A stretch of 64,000 nucleotides of DNA from Solirubrobacteraceae bacterium (lineage in GTDB: Bacteria > Actinomycetota > Thermoleophilia > Solirubrobacterales > Solirubrobacteraceae). Position numbers and translations under genes: made by a program. The notes under the pieces are model-generated. The model worked only from the letters and a program-made list of their open reading frames with translations, ran no database searches and was not told the origin of the DNA. Location: assembly GCA_017744415.1 (NCBI GenBank), contig JAGIBJ010000117.1, positions 33,056 to 97,055 on the forward strand, written 5' to 3'. The number at the start of each line of letters is the position of its first letter. Position 1 is the stretch's first letter. This document shows positions 24,241 through 33,671 of the stretch, one piece after another.

Positions 24241-26363
24241 CGACCCCGCCGTCGCTCACGGTGAGCGTCGTCGTGCCCGTGAAGGACGGCGGACCGCTCC
24301 TGGCTGAGCTGCTCGTCGCCGTCGCCGAGCAAGGGCCCGAGGAGGTGCTGGTCGTCGACTCCGGCTCCCGCGACGGCTCGGCCGACGTAGCGCGCCGTCA
24401 CGGCGCGACCGTCGTCGAGATCGATCCACGGGCGTTCAAGCACGGTCCCACCCGCAACCTGGCCGCCGAGCAGACGACGGGCGACGTGATCGCCTTCCTC
24501 ACGCAGGATGCGACGCCGGCGCCCGGCTGGCTCGACGCGATCCGCGCGGCGTTCGCCGCCGATCCCGACCTGGGCGTGGCCTACGGCCCACACCTGCCGC
24601 GCCCCGACACGAGCCCGATGGTCGCGCGCGAGCTCACCGAGTACTTCGCGACGTTCGAGGCCGAGGGCGGCGGGCCACGCGTGTTCGCGCCCGGCGATCC
24701 GACCTTCCTCTCGAACGTGAACGCCGCCTACCGCCGCGCCTGCTGGGAGGAGATCCGCTTCGAGGATCTCGCCTACAGCGAGGACCAGGCGTTCGGGCGA
24801 GCCGTCGCCGTGCACCCGCGCTGGCACAAGCGCTACGACCCGGCGATCGCCGTGCTGCACGCGCACGACTACCCGCCTGGCGAATTCTTCAAGCGGTACT
24901 TCGACGAGTATCGCGGCCTCGCCGAGACCGTCGACCACCACGAGGAGATCCACCCGCTCCACGCCGTACGCGACTCCCTCGCGCGCGCCCGCGCTGACGC
25001 CGCCTGGGTCGGCCGGCAGGGCGCGACGACGCCGGAACAGCTCAAGGTGGCCGCGCGCGCGACCACCCACCACCTCGGTCGGCGCGTCGCCGCGGTGCTC
25101 GGGTCGCGGGCGGCCACGATCCCGGATCCCATCGAACGGCGTCTCTCCCTGGAGGGCCGCGCCAGCACCCGCGACGCCACCGCCGCGAGAGCCGCCGGCG
25201 CCGACCAGCCCGTTGCCACCCATCCGGGCGAGCGCAAGCAGAGCAACTACGAGCACGTGGTCCAGAGCCTGCGCAAGGGCGAGGCGGCGCTCACCGCCGA
25301 TGGCGCGCAGCGCGCCGAGCGAGAGCAGCTCCACGTCGCGGTCGTGATCCCGTGGTTCCGGATCGGCTCAGGCGGCCACATGACGATCTTCAGGCTCGTC
25401 GAGCAGCTCGAGTCCAAGGGCCACACCTGCACGCTCTGGCTCGACGATCCGCTCGGCTACAATCCCGAGGGCGCCGCCGTGCTGCGTCGCACGATCCAGG
25501 AGCACTTCCGGCCGCTGAACGCCCCCGTGTTCAAGGGGTTCAGCGGGTGGTTCGGGGCCGATGTGGTCGTCGCCACGGGCTGGCAGACGGCGTACACCGT
25601 TCGCACGCTGCCGGGCTGCGGCGCCCGGGCCTACCTCGTCCAGGACCGCGAGCCCGACTTCTACCCGGCGTCGGCCGAGCACCATCTCGCCGAGGACACC
25701 TACCGATTCGGGTTTCACGGCATCGCCGCGAGCCCCTGGCTCGCCGACATGGTCCGCGGCTACGGCGGGACGAGCGGCCACTTCGACCTCGCCGCCGACC
25801 ACGACGTGTACTACCCGCGCGACGGGATCACCCGCGAGTCGGCCACGGTCGCGTTCTACGCGCGCGCCGAGACGCCCCGCCGCGGCGTCACGCTCGGGGC
25901 GCTCGCGCTCGAGGAGGTCGTGCGGGCGCGGCCCGCGACGCGCATCGTCACCTTCGGAACCCGCGACGCGGTCGGGATCGACGCGCCTTCCGAGGCCGCA
26001 GGCGTCCTCGATGCCGACGCGCTCGCGCGGCTCTACTCGCAGGCGACGGTCGGCGTATGCCTCTCGCTCACGAACTACTCGCTGATCCCCGGCGAGATGC
26101 TCGCGTGCGGCCTGCCGTGCGTCGATGTCGACCATCCGAGCGCCGTCGGGGTGTTCGGTGACGACGGCCCGGTGGCGTTCTCGCGGCCCGACATCCTCGC
26201 GCTCGCCGAGGTGATCGGCCGCCTCCTCGACGATCCCGCCGAGCGCGACCGCCGCCGCGCGGCCGGCCTGGCCTTCGCCGAGGCCCACACCTGGGAACGC
26301 TCCGGCCGTCAGGTGGAAGCCGAGCTGCGCACGGCGCTGCGCCTCGCGGGCGCGCCCGACTAG
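24237..26363 (+). CDS. Bifunctional glycosyltransferase: GT2 plus WsaF-like GT4 (rhamnosyltransferase type)
   Basis: A 708-residue protein. Residues 6-290 are a GT2 domain of the rhamnosyltransferase type (VSVVVPVKDGG, VVDSGSRDGS, FLTQDATP at the metal site, YSEDQAFGRAV). Residues 366-708 are a GT4 domain with features of WsaF, the rhamnan beta-1,2-rhamnosyltransferase: VVIPWFRIGSGGHMTIF, LVQDREPDFYP, FDLAADHDVYYP and NYSLIPGEMLACG. A linker of about 70 residues separates them. Two rhamnosyltransferase activities in one chain fit with the complete dTDP-rhamnose pathway in the window. It overlaps the small coiled-coil gene (ATGA) and shares overlapping stop codons with the convergent hydrolase. 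Confidence 0.82.
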   Translation: MTTPPSLTVSVVVPVKDGGPLLAELLVAVAEQGPEEVLVVDSGSRDGSADVARRHGATVVEIDPRAFKHGPTRNLAAEQTTGDVIAFLTQDATPAPGWLDAIRAAFAADPDLGVAYGPHLPRPDTSPMVARELTEYFATFEAEGGGPRVFAPGDPTFLSNVNAAYRRACWEEIRFEDLAYSEDQAFGRAVAVHPRWHKRYDPAIAVLHAHDYPPGEFFKRYFDEYRGLAETVDHHEEIHPLHAVRDSLARARADAAWVGRQGATTPEQLKVAARATTHHLGRRVAAVLGSRAATIPDPIERRLSLEGRASTRDATAARAAGADQPVATHPGERKQSNYEHVVQSLRKGEAALTADGAQRAEREQLHVAVVIPWFRIGSGGHMTIFRLVEQLESKGHTCTLWLDDPLGYNPEGAAVLRRTIQEHFRPLNAPVFKGFSGWFGADVVVATGWQTAYTVRTLPGCGARAYLVQDREPDFYPASAEHHLAEDTYRFGFHGIAASPWLADMVRGYGGTSGHFDLAADHDVYYPRDGITRESATVAFYARAETPRRGVTLGALALEEVVRARPATRIVTFGTRDAVGIDAPSEAAGVLDADALARLYSQATVGVCLSLTNYSLIPGEMLACGLPCVDVDHPSAVGVFGDDGPVAFSRPDILALAEVIGRLLDDPAERDRRRAAGLAFAEAHTWERSGRQVEAELRTALRLAGAPD

Positions 26364-27526
26364 AGCACGTGCAGCTGGGGCCGCGCGACCGACGCGCCGG
26401 CCTCTTCCACCGACACGCGCCGGCTCGGCACGCGCTTGCGGATCTGGCGGGTGTCCCACCAGCCCTGGAACTCGTCGAGCTCCTTCCACGTCGTCGTCTT
26501 GGCCGTGGGGCCGGCGAGCACGGCGAGGTGGCCGCCCGGCGCGGTGCGGAGGCGCACCTCGGCCGACTGCGGCAGCAGGGTGCTCACGGCGTGCACGGCC
26601 ATCTCGGGCGCGAGGATGTCCTCGGTACCCGCGATCGTGAGGAAGGGCTGGCGTAGGGCGCCGAGGTCGAGGAACTCGCCGTGGAGCTCGGCGGGCCGCT
26701 CGTCGAGCTCGTTGACGGCGATGAACCGCGCGTAGATCTCGCCGATCGAGCGGCCGGTGTAGGTGCGCAGGTCGCGCTTGATCGCCTCGGTGGCCTGGAT
26801 CTGCGCGAGCGCCTCACGGTCGTGGAGGTTGAGCAGCAGCGCGGTGGGGTAGGAGAGTTCCTTCGGGAGCGTGAGCGCGCGCATCCCACTGCGCACGATC
26901 GGCGCGGCGACGGGATTCGTCATCGCGTGCGTGAGCGCCGCCTGGATGAAGCCCTCCGAGAGCGCGCCGACGGCGGAGAGCGGCGCGATCGTCGCGCGCA
27001 GCCGCATGCGGTGCATGTCGAACGGGGCAGCGATCACCGACACCGTCTGCACCGGCAGCGACTGGTCGTTGGCCACGGTGAGGGCGGCGAGCACGCCGCC
27101 AAGGCTCCAGCCGACGAGGTGCAGCGGCCGGTCGCCCGCGTCCTTCGAGGCCTCGCGGATCGTGCGCGGGAGCACGAGCTCGACCCAGCGCTCGAGGGCG
27201 AGGTCGCGGTCGCTGAACTTCTGCCGGCCGAAATCGACCATGTACGTGCGCGCGCCGCTGCCGAGCAGGTGCTCGACGAGCGAGTTGCCGTGGCGCAGGT
27301 CGAAGCATGAAGGTGGCGCGCCGAGCGTCGGGACGAGAAGGACGGGCAGTCGCTCAGGATCTGGGTCGGTGGTCTCGAGGTAGCGGTAGAGCGTGCGGTG
27401 GCGCGCCTCCGTGAGGATGCGCCGCGCCTGCGGGCGCGTATCGGCGAGCCCCCCGTGCATCGCCGCATCCCAGAGGTTGGCCGCAGCGGAGCCGAGCTGG
27501 CTCGGAGCTAGGGGATTGAAGACCAC
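26360..27526 (-). CDS. Alpha/beta hydrolase, PhaC-like fold
   Basis: A 388-residue protein with an alpha/beta-hydrolase core. It contains PVLLVPTLGAPP, the nucleophile elbow GWSLGG with Ser141, the acid in IAGTEDILAP and the His in PGGHLAVL. Overall it resembles class III polyhydroxyalkanoate synthases, but the nucleophile is Ser rather than the synthase Cys, so a lipase/esterase or PHA-related hydrolase is more likely. GTG 27526 is fixed by TACGCT 6 nt upstream. Its TAG stop overlaps the convergent transferase stop in the tetranucleotide CTAG (26360-26363). Confidence 0.75.
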   Translation of the reverse strand: MVFNPLAPSQLGSAAANLWDAAMHGGLADTRPQARRILTEARHRTLYRYLETTDPDPERLPVLLVPTLGAPPSCFDLRHGNSLVEHLLGSGARTYMVDFGRQKFSDRDLALERWVELVLPRTIREASKDAGDRPLHLVGWSLGGVLAALTVANDQSLPVQTVSVIAAPFDMHRMRLRATIAPLSAVGALSEGFIQAALTHAMTNPVAAPIVRSGMRALTLPKELSYPTALLLNLHDREALAQIQATEAIKRDLRTYTGRSIGEIYARFIAVNELDERPAELHGEFLDLGALRQPFLTIAGTEDILAPEMAVHAVSTLLPQSAEVRLRTAPGGHLAVLAGPTAKTTTWKELDEFQGWWDTRQIRKRVPSRRVSVEEAGASVARPQLHVL

Positions 27527-27532
27527 CGAATG

Positions 27533-27538
27533 AGCGTA
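27533..27538 (-). promoter_or_regulatory. -10 element TACGCT, leaderless start of the hydrolase
   Basis: TACGCT on the minus strand, 6 nt before GTG 27526. Confidence 0.55.
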
Positions 27539-27685
27539 GCCAAGGGTCCGGGGCCTCGCCAGGAGATCAATTGTCCATCTGGTTTCTGGGGTGACGGCAT
27601 GCCCGGGCGGCGCCCGGTTCCCGGCCCATCGACGGGGAGACGCCGGCTGACCGCGCGGAGCGGAGCACGGCAGCGCGCGGACGCA

Positions 27686-27691
27686 TACGCT
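27686..27691 (+). promoter_or_regulatory. -10 element TACGCT, leaderless start of the EcsC-like gene
   Basis: TACGCT, 7 nt, GTG 27699. Confidence 0.55.
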
Positions 27692-27698
27692 GCAGTTC

Positions 27699-28472
27699 GT
27701 GCCTCTCGTCAGCGCCGTCATCGACCGCGTCACCTCGGCCGGCAGCGATGTCGCCGAGCGGTTCCTCCGGCCCTCCGGGCTCGATGGGCAGCGGTTCTTT
27801 CTCGACGTGCTCGAGGATCTCCGCGCCGATCCCACGTACGCGCTCGAGACGATCGCGCTGCGGTCGGTGGAGGTGCACGGCGCCGCGGCGAAGGCATGGC
27901 TTGCCGAGAGCAAGAGCGTGCCGTACTCCCAGGAGCAGCTCGCCAAGATCGCGGTGAAGCGCTCGACCAACCTCGCGCGGCTCGAGGGCGCAACGCTCGG
28001 CTTCGGCGGCTTCCTCACGGTCGCTCCCGACCTTGCCGCGCTGGTGTACATCCTCACGCGCGAGGTGGTGTTCGTCGCTGCGGCGTATGGCCACGACCCC
28101 ACGCACCCCGATCGCGCCGCCGAGCTGCTCGTCGTCACCCAGGTGTACGGCTCGATCGAAGAAGCGCAGGCCGGCCTCGACCGGCGGGGCGAGCGGATCG
28201 CCGTGCGCCTCGCGAAGAACCAGGTGAAGGCGGCACTGCCGGGCAGCGGCGCGAAGCGCCAGCGCACGCTCAGCGAACGCCTGATCCGTTATGCCGGGCG
28301 GCGAGCAGCCAAGCGCTACGGCGGCCGGCTCGTGCCCGGGATCGGCGCGGTGCTCGGGGCGATCGACAACGGTGCCGCGGCCCGGGAGACAGGCGAGCGC
28401 GCGATCGAGTTCTACCGCCCGCACGGCACCGTTTCGCGCGGTCGCCTGCGCCCGAAGGCCCGCGCCCGCTAG
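27699..28472 (+). CDS. EcsC family protein
   Basis: A 257-residue protein with the EcsC-family core around TLGFGGFLTVAPDLAALVYILTRE (about residues 100-123) and a second glycine-rich hydrophobic stretch (RLVPGIGAVLGAIDNG) near residue 215. These two segments probably associate with the membrane. EcsC proteins accompany ABC transporters in Bacillus but their biochemical role is unknown. GTG 27699 is supported by TACGCT 7 nt upstream. The following gene has its own promoter, so this is probably monocistronic. Confidence 0.75.
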   Translation: MPLVSAVIDRVTSAGSDVAERFLRPSGLDGQRFFLDVLEDLRADPTYALETIALRSVEVHGAAAKAWLAESKSVPYSQEQLAKIAVKRSTNLARLEGATLGFGGFLTVAPDLAALVYILTREVVFVAAAYGHDPTHPDRAAELLVVTQVYGSIEEAQAGLDRRGERIAVRLAKNQVKAALPGSGAKRQRTLSERLIRYAGRRAAKRYGGRLVPGIGAVLGAIDNGAAARETGERAIEFYRPHGTVSRGRLRPKARAR

Positions 28473-28512
28473 CGCTCGTCGGGTGTTGGCGCACGTCGTC
28501 CGCCGCTCTCCC

Positions 28513-28518
28513 TAGGCT
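28513..28518 (+). promoter_or_regulatory. -10 element TAGGCT, leaderless start of the YhaM-like gene
   Basis: TAGGCT, 7 nt, GTG 28526. Confidence 0.6.
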
Positions 28519-28525
28519 CGACGAC

Positions 28526-29887
28526 GTGCCCATCCGAGACCTCACCGACGGCAGCGGTTGCGACCTCGTACTGCTCGTCCGTTCGGTCGAGCGGAGGCAG
28601 CGCGCGAACGGCGACGACTTCCTCAAGGTCACCTTCGCCGATCGCACCGGCACGCTGTCCACGAACGTGTGGGACGACGTCGAGCAGGTCGAGTCCCTCC
28701 TCGCGGTCGGCCAGTCCTATCGGGTCTACGGCAAGTACGAGGTGCACGAGCGCTTCGGTCCGCAGCTGCGCCTCGAGGGCTTCGATCCGGCCGCCGAGGG
28801 CTCCTACGATCCGTCGGAGCTGCGGGCTGGTCCGCCGGTGCCCGTTGCCGAGCTGGAGCGACGTCTGCGCGAGCTCGTCGCGTCGGTCCAGGATCCGCAC
28901 ATGAGCGCGCTTCTGGAGGCCGTGCTCGGCGAGGACACGCCGACGTGGGCCGAGTACCGCATCGCGCCGGCCGCCAAGCGCGTGCATCAGGCCTACCGTC
29001 ACGGCCTGCTCGAGCATTGCCTCACGGTCGCCGAGGCCGTCGCCGGTGCGGCGCAGGTCTTTCCGGGCATCGATCGCGATCTCGCGGTGTCGGCCGCGCT
29101 TGTTCACGACTTCGGCAAGCTCGAGGCCTACGAGCTCGTCGAGGGCGATTCGGTGGAGCTCACCGACGCCGGCCGCCTGCGTGGCGAGATCGTCCTCGGG
29201 TACGAGCGCCTGCATCGCGAGCTTGATCGCATCCCCGGGATCAGCGAGCAGCGCAAGCAGGAGTTCCTTCACATCATCCTCAGCCACCACGGCAAGCTCG
29301 AGCACGGCAGCCCCGTGGTGCCGCAGACGCGCGAGGCGTTCCTCGTCCACACGATGGACAACCTGGGTGGCAAGCTCGGGATCATCGATCGACTCGAGCA
29401 GGAGCGCCCCGCCGGCTCGGACTGGTCGGGCTTCGACCGCGCGTTCAGCGGCTCCGTGTACTTCCCGCCGGCCGACGGCGAGGAGGGTGCGCCCGCCAGC
29501 CGGTCGTCGCTCTCGGACGCGGCCGTTGCGAGCGCCACGGCCGCTGCCGCGCCGACTGCTCCGCCCGCGCTCCCCGAGGTGCCGCGTGGCGCCTTCGAGG
29601 ATTCCGGCGCCTGGCAGCCGCCGCACCCGGATGAACTCGACGGTCCGCCGCTGCCGACCGAGACGCTCACCGCTCCTCCCGAGCACGAGGCGAGCGCCGT
29701 CGCCGCGCCCGAGGCCCAGACCGCGAAGCCGGCGCCGCCCGAGCGCACCGACATCGCGCCGACCGCGGGGCGTCTGCCGACGTCGCCGCAGCACACCGGC
29801 GCGGAGACGCCCGGCGCGCAGCGCCGCGTGCCGGCTGCCGAGGCCGATCGTCCCGGCCCGGCCGAGCCCGAGCCGCTGCCCTTCTAG
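28526..29887 (+). CDS. YhaM-like OB-fold/HD-domain 3'-5' exoribonuclease
   Basis: A 453-residue protein. Residues 1-95 are an OB fold for nucleic-acid binding (LVRSVERRQRANGDDFLKV, YRVYGKYEVHE). Residues 140-310 are an HD phosphohydrolase domain with His159 (YRHGLLEH), His194-Asp195 (LVHDFGK) and His254-His255 (ILSHHGKLEHG). This is the order in Bacillus YhaM, a 3'-5' exonuclease acting on RNA and single-stranded DNA. Residues from about 325 on are a disordered Pro/Ala/Glu tail absent from YhaM, possibly a protein-interaction segment. GTG 28526 is fixed by TAGGCT 7 nt upstream. Confidence 0.82.
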   Translation: MPIRDLTDGSGCDLVLLVRSVERRQRANGDDFLKVTFADRTGTLSTNVWDDVEQVESLLAVGQSYRVYGKYEVHERFGPQLRLEGFDPAAEGSYDPSELRAGPPVPVAELERRLRELVASVQDPHMSALLEAVLGEDTPTWAEYRIAPAAKRVHQAYRHGLLEHCLTVAEAVAGAAQVFPGIDRDLAVSAALVHDFGKLEAYELVEGDSVELTDAGRLRGEIVLGYERLHRELDRIPGISEQRKQEFLHIILSHHGKLEHGSPVVPQTREAFLVHTMDNLGGKLGIIDRLEQERPAGSDWSGFDRAFSGSVYFPPADGEEGAPASRSSLSDAAVASATAAAAPTAPPALPEVPRGAFEDSGAWQPPHPDELDGPPLPTETLTAPPEHEASAVAAPEAQTAKPAPPERTDIAPTAGRLPTSPQHTGAETPGAQRRVPAAEADRPGPAEPEPLPF

Positions 29888-29900
29888 GGCGCGGTAGTTC

Positions 29901-30016
29901 GCGGGGTCGGGGTGCTCCCTCCGGTGCCTAAACCGCTGGCGCTGTGTATCGCTCGCCTAGCGGCTCCCTAATACACAGCGCGCTCCACGGCCCCTGCGGA
30001 AGCACCCCGACCCCGC
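29901..30016. repeat. Nested inverted-repeat element between convergent genes
   Basis: Outer arms 29901-29916 and 30001-30016 are a perfect 16-bp inverted repeat (GCGGGGTCGGGGTGCT and its complement). Inside, 29939-29949 and 29971-29981 are a perfect 11-bp inverted repeat (GCGCTGTGTAT and its complement), with a further 4-bp stem (CGCT/AGCG, 29950-29962) in the loop. It lies between the stop of the YhaM-like gene and the stop of the TetR gene. It may be a bidirectional terminator or a mobile palindromic unit. Confidence 0.7.
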
Positions 30017-30049
30017 TTTGGCGGTGGCCGCGTTCTCGGAGGTACCGGA

Positions 30050-30685
30050 TTAGGCGGGCGTCTCGCTGAGCAGCAGGCGCTCGGCCAGCTCGATCACCGG
30101 CGCGGTGAGTCGGCCGAGACGCACCGTGAGCGTGTCGGGCGGGCCGGTGACGATCGCCTGAAGTACGAGCTCGTTGATGCCGCCGACGAGCGCGGACGCC
30201 ATGTTGTCGTCGAACGGGCGGGCGTAGCGGCCGTCGGGCAGCTGGTCGCCCGGCTGGCCGACGGATTCTGCGACGAGGTCGGCCATCATCGACGCGAAGC
30301 GCTGGTTCACCTTCACGCGAAGTTCGAGGCCGGCAGGGCCGACGGCGTTGATCTCCGTGAGGAACGCGCGCGCCACCTCGGGCTGGTCGCCGAGGGCCTG
30401 GAAGTAGGCGGCGGTGGCGGCGTGCACGCGCTCGAGGCCGGCCGGCACGCTGCGCGCGGCCGTCACCACCTGCGTGATGAGGGTGTCCGACATCATCGAG
30501 TAGGCGGCCAGGAAGCAGGCCTCCTTGTCGGCGAAGTGCTCGTAGAGGGTGCGGCGCGAGATGCGGGCGGCCTTGGCGATGTCGGCAACCGTCGTCGCCG
30601 CGTAGCCCTTCTCCTCGACGGCCATCACCATGCCGGCCATCACGCGCCCACGGACTTCCTCGGCGGGTGCGGCGGCAGCAGGCAT
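30050..30685 (-). CDS. TetR family transcriptional regulator
   Basis: A 211-residue protein. Residues 10-60 form the TetR helix-turn-helix (EKGYAATTVADIAKAARISRRTLYEHFADKEACF, shown here only as the family pattern), followed by an all-alpha ligand domain of about 150 residues. It is divergent from a flavin monooxygenase gene, the usual arrangement for local repression. ATG 30685 is supported by TACCAT 8 nt upstream. Candidate operators are the palindrome at 30901-30916 and the repeats at 30755-30839. The ligand is unknown, perhaps the monooxygenase substrate. Confidence 0.87.
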   Translation of the reverse strand: MPAAAAPAEEVRGRVMAGMVMAVEEKGYAATTVADIAKAARISRRTLYEHFADKEACFLAAYSMMSDTLITQVVTAARSVPAGLERVHAATAAYFQALGDQPEVARAFLTEINAVGPAGLELRVKVNQRFASMMADLVAESVGQPGDQLPDGRYARPFDDNMASALVGGINELVLQAIVTGPPDTLTVRLGRLTAPVIELAERLLLSETPA

Positions 30686-30693
30686 GGCCCGAA

Positions 30694-30699
30694 ATGGTA
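30694..30699 (-). promoter_or_regulatory. -10 element TACCAT, leaderless start of the tetR-type gene
   Basis: TACCAT on the minus strand, 8 nt before ATG 30685. Confidence 0.5.
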
Positions 30700-30754
30700 C
30701 GCGCTCGTTCCGACGCCGCGTCCACTGCCGCAACCACCCCGCTCGCCGCCCCCG

Positions 30755-30839
30755 CTTGTTCTGGCATGCGTTTCTCGTCAAAGCGGCGAGAAACGCATGC
30801 CAGAACGAGCCCGTGGGGAGAAACGCATGCCAGCACGAG
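30755..30839. repeat. Three copies of a 22-23 bp motif in the TetR/monooxygenase intergenic region
   Basis: Copies at 30755-30777 (inverted), 30787-30809 and 30818-30839 share the core GAGAAACGCATGCCAG. The first two form a hairpin with a perfect 20-bp stem (30758-30777 with 30787-30806) and a 9-nt loop. The last two are direct repeats spaced 30 bp apart. They occupy the middle of the 307-bp gene-free stretch 30686-30992, which otherwise holds only the TACCAT promoter and the palindrome at 30901-30916. They could be an operator cluster or a genomic repeat family. Confidence 0.75.
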
Positions 30840-30900
30840 CCCAGCACGGGTGGCTCCGCGCCTGTGTGTCCATCAGCGCTCGCCAAGCGCGATCGGTGTT

Positions 30901-30916
30901 GGTACGGTTTCGTACC
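30901..30916. promoter_or_regulatory. Palindromic operator overlapping a -10 element upstream of the monooxygenase
   Basis: GGTACG-GTTT-CGTACC is a perfect 6-bp dyad. It contains TACGGT (30903-30908), a -10 element of the type used in this window. That would give a leader of about 78 nt before ATG 30993. Binding here by the divergent TetR protein would block the promoter directly. A TGGTACGC half-site also lies near the TetR start (30695-30702). Confidence 0.5.
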
Positions 30917-30992
30917 GGAACGCGACACGAGGCTGTCCACGAGCCCGCGCCGCGCCGCACCTTTCGCACCCCGCCCCTCGGAGGGCTTCTCC

Positions 30993-32492
30993 ATGTCCGC
31001 GCACGTCAAGACCGCCATCGTCGGCACCGGCTTCTCCGGCCTCGGCATGGCCCACCGCCTGCTCGACGACGGTGACCGCGACTTCGTCGTCTTCGAGCGC
31101 GAGAGCGACATCGGCGGCACCTGGCGCGACAACTCGTACCCCGGCTGCGCCTGCGACGTGCCGAGCAACCTCTACTCCTGGTCGTTCGCGCAGAACCCCA
31201 CGTGGAGCCGTTCGTTCTCGCGCCAGCCGGAGATCCACGCCTACATGAAGCAGGTCGCGGCCCGCACCGGTCTGCTCGATCATGTGCGCTTCGGGCACCG
31301 CGTCGACGACGTCGCGTGGGACGACGCCGCGCAGGTGTGGCGGATCACCACCTCCAAGGGCGACTACACGGCAGAGACCGTCGTCAGCGGCATGGGTGGC
31401 CTCTACGAGCCGATGATCCCCGAGATCGAGGGCCTCGACCAGTTCGACGGGCCCGTGTTCCACAGCGCCCGCTGGCAGCACGACGTCGACCTCACGGGCA
31501 AGCGCGTCGCGGTGATCGGCACTGGCGCCTCGGCGATCCAGTTCGTCCCGCAGGTGCAGAAGCAGGCCGGCCACCTCACGCTCTTCCAGCGCACGGCGCC
31601 GTGGCTGCTCCCGCGCACCGACCGTCCGCTCAAGCGATGGAACAACGCCGTCTACCGCTACGTGCCGGGTGCCCAGCGGGCCGTGCGGCTCGGCCTCTAC
31701 TGGGCCCGCGAGCTCTTCGCGATCCCGGTGCTCTGGCCGAAGTACACCGACCGGATCGAGGGCGTCGCGAAGGCGCACCTGAAGCGCGCCGTGAAGGATC
31801 CCGAGCTCCGCGAGAAGCTCACGCCGGACTACAAGATCGGCTGCAAGCGGATGCTGCTCAGCAACGACTACTACCCCGCGCTCACCCGCGAGAACGTGCA
31901 CGTCGAGACGAACGGCATCACGAAGATCGTCGGCAACACGATCCACACCGCCGACGGCGCCACCCACGAGGCCGACGTGATCGTCCTCGGCACCGGATTC
32001 CACGTCACCGACAGCCCGATCGCCAAGATGGTGCGCGGTCGCGACGGCCGCACCCTCGCGGACGTCTGGGACGGCACGATGAAGGCCTACCTCGGCACCT
32101 CGGTCGCCGGGTTCCCGAACATGTTCATGCTGCTCGGCCCGAACACCGCGCTCGGCCACACGTCGGTCGTCGTGATGATCGAGGGGCAGATCGAGCATGT
32201 GCGGCGCGTGCTGGCCGAGCGCAACAAGCGCGGGGCGCAAACCGTCGAGCCGACGCCCGAGGCCCAGGAGAGGTTCGTCGCCGAGATGGAGCAGAAGAGC
32301 CGCAAGACCGTCTGGGTCTCCGGCGGCTGCCGCAGCTACTACCTCGATCGCAATGGCAAGAACTCGACGATCTGGCCGGGCTTCACCTTCTCGTTCCTGC
32401 TCCGCGCACGCCGCCTGAAGACGAGCGACTTCCGCTTCGAGCCGCTCCGCGCGCCCGCCGACGTGCCGGCGGCCGAGCCCGCCGGCGTCTGA
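30993..32492 (+). CDS. Flavin-dependent Baeyer-Villiger-type monooxygenase
   Basis: A 499-residue class B flavoprotein monooxygenase. It has an N-terminal FAD motif (GTGFSGLGMA), the SDIGGTWRDNSYPGCACD segment, the Baeyer-Villiger fingerprint FxGxxxHxxxW at residues 151-161 (FDGPVFHSARW) and the NADPH Rossmann motif GTGASAIQ. Enzymes of this type insert oxygen next to ketones using NADPH and O2. ATG 30993 has a Shine-Dalgarno sequence (GGAGGG), unlike its leaderless neighbours. It is divergent from a TetR gene, with a palindrome over the likely promoter. A strong nested hairpin follows the stop. The substrate is unknown. Confidence 0.88.
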   Translation: MSAHVKTAIVGTGFSGLGMAHRLLDDGDRDFVVFERESDIGGTWRDNSYPGCACDVPSNLYSWSFAQNPTWSRSFSRQPEIHAYMKQVAARTGLLDHVRFGHRVDDVAWDDAAQVWRITTSKGDYTAETVVSGMGGLYEPMIPEIEGLDQFDGPVFHSARWQHDVDLTGKRVAVIGTGASAIQFVPQVQKQAGHLTLFQRTAPWLLPRTDRPLKRWNNAVYRYVPGAQRAVRLGLYWARELFAIPVLWPKYTDRIEGVAKAHLKRAVKDPELREKLTPDYKIGCKRMLLSNDYYPALTRENVHVETNGITKIVGNTIHTADGATHEADVIVLGTGFHVTDSPIAKMVRGRDGRTLADVWDGTMKAYLGTSVAGFPNMFMLLGPNTALGHTSVVVMIEGQIEHVRRVLAERNKRGAQTVEPTPEAQERFVAEMEQKSRKTVWVSGGCRSYYLDRNGKNSTIWPGFTFSFLLRARRLKTSDFRFEPLRAPADVPAAEPAGV

Positions 32493-32507
32493 GCGCGTCG
32501 CTGGGCG

Positions 32508-32553
32508 TGAGCGGGACGTAACCGGGGCTCCTGCCCCGGTGTCGTCCCGCTCA
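32508..32553 (+). terminator. Nested hairpin terminator after the monooxygenase gene
   Basis: An 11-bp outer stem (32508-32518 with 32543-32553, TGAGCGGGACG/CGTCCCGCTCA) encloses a 7-bp inner stem (32521-32527 with 32534-32540, ACCGGGG/CCCCGGT) and a 6-nt loop. It lies 15 nt after the stop and 21 nt before the next -10 element. No U-tract follows, which is common in high-GC genomes. Confidence 0.65.
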
Positions 32554-32573
32554 GCCTCGGGCAAACGATCATC

Positions 32574-32579
32574 TAGGCT
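32574..32579 (+). promoter_or_regulatory. -10 element TAGGCT, leaderless start of the epimerase
   Basis: TAGGCT, 9 nt, ATG 32589. Confidence 0.55.
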
Positions 32580-32588
32580 GCGTCCGGC

Positions 32589-33662
<1,074 letters not shown>

Positions 33663-33671
33663 CCGCCCCGC

